Of a stretch of 21,058 bases of DNA, positions 7,050-13,293 are shown one piece after another. The stretch comes from Mageeibacillus sp. UBA3708. GTDB lineage: Bacteria; Bacillota; Clostridia; Saccharofermentanales; Saccharofermentanaceae. Both the position numbers and the translations under genes were made by a program. The stretch is taken from positions 1-21,058 of the forward strand of contig DFIB01000153.1 of NCBI GenBank assembly GCA_002371375.1, written 5' to 3'. Numbering within the stretch: position 1 is the first letter of the stretch; each line of letters opens with the position of its first letter. A model generated the notes under the pieces. It was given only the letters and a program-made list of their open reading frames with translations, searched no databases and was not told the origin of the DNA.

Positions 7050-10000
7050 ATGGCCACTCTAACTCGTCTTGCAAGTACGCTGACGGCAAAGTTCTCGCCG
7101 TCCCAGACACTTACAGATGCTTTTTATATCGACGGAAGACTCTGCGGCAAGCGTGAGACACGTCAGGCTGATATCACAATTGAGAAAGAAGAGAGAGGAT
7201 ACTTTTTCTCGGTTTTCACTCATCCAACGATCGAGGGATTTGAGCCGGGTATGCTTCCTCCTTTTGAACCGCAGTTCAGATCACTCTGCAATGATGTTAA
7301 GTTCGGACACAAGGAGATAGACTCGCTCATTGAGAAATTCCTGTCCACTGCTGTTGATGTGACGGGCAAGATGAGACTGTCCGACAATGAGATGAGAAGC
7401 CCTTATTTCTCAGGCATCATCGTAAAGGATGCCGAAGCATTCGCGGTTACGATCGGCAACGGCCTTGCATTTCTCTACAGAGACGATACTTTGTTCCCGC
7501 TGACTGATGCCGGCATCCCGATGGAAGCGATTGATGCCTTCGACAACAGAGTCGGCGATTTCATGTATTACTGTGCATCCAAGACTGCAAATGCTCTGTG
7601 GTCGAATTACTTTACACTGTCACCTGATGACTGCATCATCCTCTGCAACAAGGCCGTGTATGATGCTCTCGGTCAGAGGGAGCTCCTTAGGATACTGAAT
7701 GAGGCAGAGGATCAGTGTGATGCCGCAGGCGTAGTTATCACCCAGGCTTCGGCGAGAATGCCCAATGTTCCTATGCAGTTCTCCATATCTTTCGTTGAGA
7801 ACGTGACCAATACGGATAAGCGTGGAATATTCGGATTCAAGAAGAAGTCCAGAGAAGATGACGAAGAAGAGAATAATGTCGAATCAGTCGTTGAAGGCGG
7901 AGTTGTGGGCGCAGCTGCAGAGGCAGTCAGCGATGCGGGCTTCGTATCTTTGAACAAAGCCGAATCAGCAGGCGAATTCATAACTAAGGAGGCGGCAGGG
8001 GCTTCAGGCGGACTTCTCTTCGGAACAGCTTCGGCAGATACTGTCAACCCTCCCCTCGTTAACCAGCCGGCATCCGGTGATAACGGTATCGAAGTAAGCA
8101 GTGAGATCAAGCTTCCCGACGATAAGATAGAATTCCTTGACGGCTCCGTATCGGAGAAGCCCGAGGAGGTTACGGTAACTCCGGAACAGCTGTTCAAGAC
8201 AGCACTTGACAATACCAAGGACCAGCCCAAAGAGGAGGTGAAGACAGCTCCCATGGAAGAATCTGAAACAAAGATGGAGACAATCTCGGTATCGGCATTT
8301 ACGCCGGAGACATCAACTGACGATGAGCCGACAAAACCCATAGCGAATCTTGATGCATCTGTCTTCAGCGGCCTTAAGGAAGGCGGGATCCTTGCGCAGG
8401 CGATCAAGAGTTCGACAGAGAGTACCTCTGCAGAGGTAAAGGAGGCAGCTCCCGAGATCCTTGAAGAGATCAAGATCGAGGAGACTCCCGTTGAGATCAA
8501 GGAGGAGACAATGCCTCCCGAGGTCATTAATAAGCCCGAGGAGATCGTTTTTGAAGCTGAGGCTGAAGATGAGGGCAACAAGTTCTTCGATGTTCCGACA
8601 GAAGAGAGCTTCAATCCATACAGTGCAGGTGATCCGGATGAGATGAAGAATGCGGCACCGCTCGTTTTTGGTGACGACGGATCGGCTGCTCAGGAAGCTC
8701 CTGTAGAGACAGAAGTTAACGAGGAGGTATCTGAGATACCTGTTCCCGAGTTTGAGATAGACAGCCCCAAGCCGGAGATTACCGAGGAAGATAAGCTCAA
8801 CGTGGATTTCCCTGAGACTGTTAAGGAAGAGCCTGCTGTTACTGAGGAAGTCAAGGAAGAATTCAAGCTTCCGTTTGCAAACGATGTTGAGACTGTAGGT
8901 AATCCCGAACCCGTAGAGGCAGTTCCCGCAATGCCAGAGTATGATGCCAATGTATTTGATACTCCGGTAAATGCGATCAATTCAGAAGAGCCTATCACGG
9001 CTGATACTCCCGATACTTACGCTTACGGCGAATACGAGGAGCCCGCAGCGGCTGCTCCCGCAGGCGGTGACATCTTCACTGCAGGTGCTGTTGCACCACA
9101 GGAGGAACCCCCTTATCAGCCTTTTGGCGGGGAGGTATTCGCTGCAGAGGATCAGGCAAGATACAAAGTCAACGATGTACAGCAGGTTCAGTCGGATGCA
9201 TATGCATATGATCCTGCCGTGGAAGCTGCGACACAGCCTGTATCATCGTCCTCCTCATCTGCCGGATCTGCGGATGACGCATGGATCATGGACCTTCTCG
9301 GTGTAGATGATGATTATACGAGAGACGAGATACCCGATGCAGGTAATTTTGTTGCAGGCGGAGCATCACAGTCTCCGAACAACAGCCGCGGCGATTCCTA
9401 CAATTCAGGTTCTGCAGGTCCTAATGGCGGAAGACCCCTGCAGAGGAGACCTTCAGGCGGACATCCTTCAGGCAGCGGCAGAGGCAATGGCAGAGGTAAC
9501 GGCGGCAACAAGCGCAACTTCCATCTGAACCGTAACGGATATATCTTCATAGCATTTGTTGTATTGCTCCTTATCTGCCTTATCATTATGATCTCGCTGA
9601 TACTGAAGTCATGCAACAACAAGAAGTCGAGTGAATCTTCTGCTTCATCCTCTAACGGTGATGCAGTGATCATCAATCCTACAGGTGATACTTCAGACGC
9701 ATCCGGTAATACTCAGAATACAGACAGCACAGAGCCCGGCACGTCTGACCCATCCGCAACAGAGACAACGGCAAGTCAGGATCCCAGCGCACCTATCGCA
9801 ACCTTCCAGTTCTCCGATTACGTCGGTTTCAGAACATGGTGGGATCTCTTCAATTATGTGTATAATATCCAGTTGTCGGATTTTAATGATTCCAGGATCA
9901 AGATAATCAAGGATTACAACAGACTGCCGGAAGATTATACGCCGGGTTCCGGTGATATCATCCTCCTGCCTCCTCAGGGAGTGATTGACGGTTCTATACC

Positions 10001-10115
10001 GGTAACATTCATCCCCGGCGAGACTCAGGCTACAGGCGGTGAGTCTCAGCAGACACAACAGTCGCAGCAGACACAGCAGGACAGTACGGCTAACGGTACG
10101 ATCAGGACGAACTGA
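7050..10115 (+). CDS. single-pass membrane protein: degenerate PP2C-like domain, acidic disordered region, TM helix, LysM-like domain
   Basis: A 1021-residue protein I cannot match to a named gene. Residues 1-250 read as a PP2C-type phosphatase fold. IGNGLAFLYRDDTLFPLT fits the family's GNSRAY...LT block. LSPDDCIILCNKAVYDAL fits the gD.iiLCSDGvyd.L block, with a closing strand after it. The metal-binding Asp residues are gone: CNKAVYD replaces CSDG, and no DGMGG is seen. It is therefore probably a pseudophosphatase. Residues ~255-800 are acidic, rich in Glu, Pro, Val and Ala, and look disordered. A Gly/Arg/Asn-rich basic stretch precedes one transmembrane helix at ~829-852, so the N terminus is cytosolic. 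Outside, a Ser/Thr spacer leads to residues 919-974, which resemble a LysM motif (TWWDLF...IKDYNRLPEDY...GDIILLPP). The tail is rich in Gln and Thr. It has its own promoter and a strong terminator. The PP2C link is fairly sure; the LysM link is tentative. Confidence 0.8.
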   Translation: MATLTRLASTLTAKFSPSQTLTDAFYIDGRLCGKRETRQADITIEKEERGYFFSVFTHPTIEGFEPGMLPPFEPQFRSLCNDVKFGHKEIDSLIEKFLSTAVDVTGKMRLSDNEMRSPYFSGIIVKDAEAFAVTIGNGLAFLYRDDTLFPLTDAGIPMEAIDAFDNRVGDFMYYCASKTANALWSNYFTLSPDDCIILCNKAVYDALGQRELLRILNEAEDQCDAAGVVITQASARMPNVPMQFSISFVENVTNTDKRGIFGFKKKSREDDEEENNVESVVEGGVVGAAAEAVSDAGFVSLNKAESAGEFITKEAAGASGGLLFGTASADTVNPPLVNQPASGDNGIEVSSEIKLPDDKIEFLDGSVSEKPEEVTVTPEQLFKTALDNTKDQPKEEVKTAPMEESETKMETISVSAFTPETSTDDEPTKPIANLDASVFSGLKEGGILAQAIKSSTESTSAEVKEAAPEILEEIKIEETPVEIKEETMPPEVINKPEEIVFEAEAEDEGNKFFDVPTEESFNPYSAGDPDEMKNAAPLVFGDDGSAAQEAPVETEVNEEVSEIPVPEFEIDSPKPEITEEDKLNVDFPETVKEEPAVTEEVKEEFKLPFANDVETVGNPEPVEAVPAMPEYDANVFDTPVNAINSEEPITADTPDTYAYGEYEEPAAAAPAGGDIFTAGAVAPQEEPPYQPFGGEVFAAEDQARYKVNDVQQVQSDAYAYDPAVEAATQPVSSSSSSAGSADDAWIMDLLGVDDDYTRDEIPDAGNFVAGGASQSPNNSRGDSYNSGSAGPNGGRPLQRRPSGGHPSGSGRGNGRGNGGNKRNFHLNRNGYIFIAFVVLLLICLIIMISLILKSCNNKKSSESSASSSNGDAVIINPTGDTSDASGNTQNTDSTEPGTSDPSATETTASQDPSAPIATFQFSDYVGFRTWWDLFNYVYNIQLSDFNDSRIKIIKDYNRLPEDYTPGSGDIILLPPQGVIDGSIPVTFIPGETQATGGESQQTQQSQQTQQDSTANGTIRTN

Positions 10116-10141
10116 TAGCTTAAGAGATTTGTAAAGACCGG

Positions 10142-10181
10142 GAGGATGCCTCATGACAGTGAGGCATCCTCTTATTATTTG
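10142..10181 (+). terminator. strong intrinsic terminator
   Basis: GAGGATGCCTCA (10142-10153) pairs perfectly with TGAGGCATCCTC (10160-10171) across a 6-base loop, followed by TTATTATTTG. It is 26 bases after the stop of the PP2C/LysM-like gene and is the clearest rho-independent terminator in the window. Confidence 0.88.
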
Positions 10182-10228
10182 TTACTGACGTGATTTGGTG
10201 TATAATATACCGCGATAATGGCAGAGGG
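10179..10228 (+). promoter_or_regulatory. promoter and ribosome binding site for the YfhO-type gene
   Basis: TTGTTA at 10179-10184 and TATAAT at 10201-10206 are 16 bases apart. The -35 overlaps the T tract of the terminator just upstream. The stretch TTTGGTGTATAATA at 10194-10207 is identical to the plus-strand promoter of the DUF885 gene (4853-4866). AGAGGG at 10223-10228 precedes the ATG at 10237 by 8 bases. Confidence 0.6.
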
Positions 10229-10236
10229 ACTGGTTA

Positions 10237-12183
10237 ATGAAGGTTAAGTACAGGAATTCATACAATTGCATTATTGCTTTCATGCTGACTTTTGCGTTGC
10301 TCCTTACGGCGTGTGCCGTAAACGGTCTGGCACCTTTTGGCGGTAAGACCTGGGGGAGCAGTGAAGAGTACGATATTATTGCATATATCAAGGCGGTGCT
10401 GGAAGGAAGACAGAAGGTCTTCTATTCATTCTCAGGCAGTGCAGGCAGCGGTGTGTTCTACAGGATAAGCGAGATGCTCTTCTCACCGTTCAACCTGATA
10501 ATGGCGCTGTCACAATCCTCTGACTTCAATTCATTATATGACATCTTTATGGTGATAAGGATATCTCTGGCATCTGCTGCATTTGCCGCATATGTTAACT
10601 TCAGGTATTTTGGCATTGAGGCACAGAAGAAGGACAAGCAGTACCTCAGGCATATATCATGTGTAGCTGTATCGGTGCTTTATGCCGTATCATCCGCTGT
10701 TCTGACCGGGGGATCTGTTACTGTTACCGGTCTTATCTTCCTGCCGCTGATCCTACTCGGAGTCTATAAGATCACGACAGATAAAGGGGCACAGATGTTC
10801 CTCATACCGCTTCTGCTGAATCTGATCATCAACTGGTATACAGGCATTGCCAATGCTGCAGTTGCGGTGATCTGGCTGATATTTGAGATTGCTTTCGGAA
10901 TTGCGGGAAGCGAAGGATTTGTCAAGCATGGAGACATCAAAGCGATACTTTCCAGAGTGGCAAGATTTATTATATCGCTGGGACTTGCCCTCAGTACCGG
11001 CGCATTTGTATGGTATACCACATATAAGCTGCTGCCTGCTGCGGCAGTGCCAAGCACACAGACCGTAACATCAGACATTCCGGGGGTCGGTGTGATCATA
11101 CTGGGACTTCTGTCGCTCCTTGTCTATATCTGCCTGACCAATAGCAACTTCAGGATGAAGATAGTGCTTTTTGTCTTCACGGGTGCGCTGACGGCATTGG
11201 TGCTGATCCCTGACGTGTCATCATTTCTGGCGGGATCAGGCAGACTGGATGCAGGAATAAGACAGCTTAAGTACATTCCGTCTTTCCTTATGGCTTTTCT
11301 GTTCTGTCAGATGTTCCTGTCCGGGAATAATTACAACAAGCGGCCGTATGTTCTTGAGACAGCATCATCTCTTGCAGGCATCCTGCTGATAGTCCAGCTT
11401 GTCACAGGCGTATTTGTTCCGATGAACAGGACATTTGCAGATGAGGCAGTATCATATGACTATGATCATCAGGCCGTCGTTGAGAAGATGATGATAAATG
11501 CCGTAAAGGAGCTGGATAAGGGCACTTACAGGATAGGCTTTGTCAGTGAAGATCTTAAGGAGGTGACACTTCTGTCATCATCTGATGATTATATTTATTT
11601 CGATGAGCCCTCGGATCGGGTCGATCAGGCAGGCGACATTATTGCGTCACTTTATCCCTACGGTGTAAGGTATCTCATCTCGAAAGCGGATCTTACCGGC
11701 ATTACGGGAGGCGGTGAGCCTCTTGGCGAGTATGACGGAATGAGGGTATATTATAATCCTTACAGCCCGCCTCTTGCGTTCATCTATGACGGATCTTATT
11801 TCGATGCGAAGTTCAGGGAGAGCGATGCCGGACAGAGGATACTCATCGCAAATTCGGCGCGTGAGCACATTCCTTCAGGGCTTAATGTCAAGGCTGATGA
11901 TATCAAATTCTCATCCTTGCCGTCACAGGCCGGAATGAGATTATTCATCTCGGTTCCCGTGGATCCCAATATGACGTTAACGCTTAACGGCATAAAGATA
12001 TCGCCTGCCTTCTATTCGGGTAAGTTCTATTCGGTCGACCTTCAGGAGGGTCAGAATACCGTAACGATGGAGTATCAGCCGGAATTCTGGGATATGGTGG
12101 TATTGATATCCTTCGTGTCTCTCCTGCTTCTTGTGTTATTCATATTTATTGAGAATTTCTATGATATGCACTACCCTCATTGA
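10237..12183 (+). CDS. YfhO-type multipass membrane protein (short form)
   Basis: Multipass membrane protein of the YfhO family, large GT-C-like proteins linked in Bacillota to glycosylation of envelope polymers such as lipoteichoic acid. Three blocks support this. The N-terminal NGLAPFGG...YSFSGSAGSG...LFSPFNLIMAL matches the family opening. The middle holds many hydrophobic segments. The C-terminal soluble domain ends in the family pattern GQNTVTMEYQPEFWD followed by a last hydrophobic segment. It is 648 residues, whereas YfhO proteins are usually about 850-900, so part of the middle is missing. The acidic Asp that usually follows PFG (in a D...QY pattern) is not clearly kept; the region reads GSSEEYDIIAY. 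Either it uses another acidic residue or activity has changed. It stands alone between a strong terminator and a new promoter. Substrate unknown. Confidence 0.75.
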   Translation: MKVKYRNSYNCIIAFMLTFALLLTACAVNGLAPFGGKTWGSSEEYDIIAYIKAVLEGRQKVFYSFSGSAGSGVFYRISEMLFSPFNLIMALSQSSDFNSLYDIFMVIRISLASAAFAAYVNFRYFGIEAQKKDKQYLRHISCVAVSVLYAVSSAVLTGGSVTVTGLIFLPLILLGVYKITTDKGAQMFLIPLLLNLIINWYTGIANAAVAVIWLIFEIAFGIAGSEGFVKHGDIKAILSRVARFIISLGLALSTGAFVWYTTYKLLPAAAVPSTQTVTSDIPGVGVIILGLLSLLVYICLTNSNFRMKIVLFVFTGALTALVLIPDVSSFLAGSGRLDAGIRQLKYIPSFLMAFLFCQMFLSGNNYNKRPYVLETASSLAGILLIVQLVTGVFVPMNRTFADEAVSYDYDHQAVVEKMMINAVKELDKGTYRIGFVSEDLKEVTLLSSSDDYIYFDEPSDRVDQAGDIIASLYPYGVRYLISKADLTGITGGGEPLGEYDGMRVYYNPYSPPLAFIYDGSYFDAKFRESDAGQRILIANSAREHIPSGLNVKADDIKFSSLPSQAGMRLFISVPVDPNMTLTLNGIKISPAFYSGKFYSVDLQEGQNTVTMEYQPEFWDMVVLISFVSLLLLVLFIFIENFYDMHYPH

Positions 12184-12195
12184 TAAAAGGGTAGT
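12170..12195 (+). terminator. possible weak hairpin at the end of the YfhO-type gene
   Basis: ACTACCC (12170-12176) and GGGTAGT (12189-12195) form a 7-bp stem around a 12-base loop that contains the stop codon. There is no T run after it, so termination would be weak. The 3' arm shares its last base with the -10 box TATAAT at 12195-12200. Confidence 0.35.
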
Positions 12196-12230
12196 ATAAT
12201 TCTTAATCGACATTATTTGCAGACGAGGAG
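12195..12230 (+). promoter_or_regulatory. -10 box and ribosome binding site for the aldolase-like gene
   Basis: TATAAT at 12195-12200 sits 39 bases before the ATG at 12239; no convincing -35 is seen upstream. GAGGAG at 12225-12230 precedes the start by 8 bases and fixes the start codon. Confidence 0.45.
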
Positions 12231-12238
12231 ATATTAGG

Positions 12239-13219
12239 ATGAAAGAACTCTCAGCACTCATGGGTTACAGAGAATCGATCAAGGTGCTCGATGCAACTTT
12301 GAGAGATGGCGGTCTTTGCAATGACTTCTTCTTCAAGGATGAATTTGTAAAGGCTCTTTATATGGCCAATCTTCGCGCTGGCGTTGATTATATGGAAGTG
12401 GGCTATCGTGCTGACAAGACCATGTTCGATCCCGATAAGTTCGGAAGATGGAAGTTCTCAAGCGATGATGATATCCTCTCAGTCATAGGAGATAACAAGG
12501 ATACGGGTCTTAAGCTGTCCATAATGGCTGATGTCGGAAGATGCAATTACAAAGAAGACATCAGGCCGAGAGCAGAGAGCCCTCTTGATCTCATAAGAGT
12601 TGCCACATATGTCCACACTATCCCCGAGTGCTGTGCCATGATCGACGATGCCAAGAAGAAGGGATATGAAGTAAGCTGTAACATCATGGCCATCTCCAAT
12701 GCCGGCGAGAAGGATATCCGTTGTGCGCTTGACATGATCTTCAGGACTGATGTTGACTGTGTATACATTGTTGACAGCTTCGGTTCGCTCTACCCTGAGC
12801 AGATACAGAGGATAGCATCCATCTACACCGAATATGCAACAAAGTTCGGCAAGAATGTAGGTATTCATGCCCACAATAACCAGCAAATGGCCTTCGCCAA
12901 CACTATTGAAGCCGTAGGGGACGGTGTTGACTGGATCGACGCTACTTACCTGGGCATGGGAAGAGGCGCCGGCAACTGTTCGATGGAGAATGTGATAGGC
13001 TTCCTCAGGAATCCCAAGTATAATCTCTATCCCGTCATCAAGTTCATTGAAGAGTATATGGAGCCTTTGAAGGCTGAAGGCGTTAAGTGGGGTTACGATA
13101 TTCAGTATCTCCTGTCAGGCCTGTTCAATCAGCACCCGAGAGATGCGATCAGGTATACTAACGAGAACAGAACTGATCTTACTAATTTCTACAAAGAGAT
13201 AACGGCTCAGGATATCTGA
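12239..13219 (+). CDS. DRE-TIM metallolyase / HMGL-like aldolase domain protein
   Basis: TIM-barrel enzyme of the DRE-TIM metallolyase superfamily, which includes HMG-CoA lyase, 4-hydroxy-2-oxovalerate aldolase and isopropylmalate synthase. These cleave or form C-C bonds next to a metal-bound keto acid. The superfamily signature is at residues 18-25 (DATLRDGG, with R22 and D23). The metal ligands are H210 and H212 in HAHNN, with N214 next to them. The following stretch IDATYLGMGRGAGNCSMEN is typical of the 4-hydroxy-2-oxovalerate aldolase side. The 326 residues hold the barrel only and lack the dimer or regulatory domains of the larger synthases. Such stand-alone aldolase proteins often sit in surface-polysaccharide loci, but nothing here fixes the substrate. 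The enzyme looks intact. It is followed by a 74-base gap with further -10-like boxes. Confidence 0.82.
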   Translation: MKELSALMGYRESIKVLDATLRDGGLCNDFFFKDEFVKALYMANLRAGVDYMEVGYRADKTMFDPDKFGRWKFSSDDDILSVIGDNKDTGLKLSIMADVGRCNYKEDIRPRAESPLDLIRVATYVHTIPECCAMIDDAKKKGYEVSCNIMAISNAGEKDIRCALDMIFRTDVDCVYIVDSFGSLYPEQIQRIASIYTEYATKFGKNVGIHAHNNQQMAFANTIEAVGDGVDWIDATYLGMGRGAGNCSMENVIGFLRNPKYNLYPVIKFIEEYMEPLKAEGVKWGYDIQYLLSGLFNQHPRDAIRYTNENRTDLTNFYKEITAQDI

Positions 13220-13249
13220 GACGGTGGTGTAAAAACCTGCCTTTAGATG

Positions 13250-13283
13250 TATAATTACTCTGTATAATTGTGTTCAAAAGGAG
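13250..13283 (+). promoter_or_regulatory. tandem -10-like boxes and ribosome binding site
   Basis: TGTATAATT occurs twice 13 bases apart, giving TATAAT at 13250-13255 and 13263-13268. Neither has a good -35 hexamer. AAGGAG at 13278-13283 lies 10 bases before ATG 13294 but only 4 before the GTG at 13288, which favours the ATG. The gap 13220-13249 holds no clear terminator. Confidence 0.45.
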
Positions 13284-13293
13284 CGGAGTGAAG

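Noticed and set aside
7712..8614. Long open frame (300 codons) on the minus strand inside the PP2C/LysM-like gene
   Set aside because: It is a Ser/Thr/Leu-rich mirror of the Glu/Pro-rich coding strand, with no start signal or family resemblance; a compositional shadow.
9861..9866. TATAAT inside the LysM-like domain coding region
   Set aside because: No gene starts nearby downstream and it is part of codons for YN in the domain; chance match.
10306..10317. Lipobox-like LTAC at the N terminus of the YfhO-type protein
   Set aside because: The segment is the first transmembrane helix of a multipass protein, and YfhO proteins are not lipoproteins; the Cys is likely coincidental.
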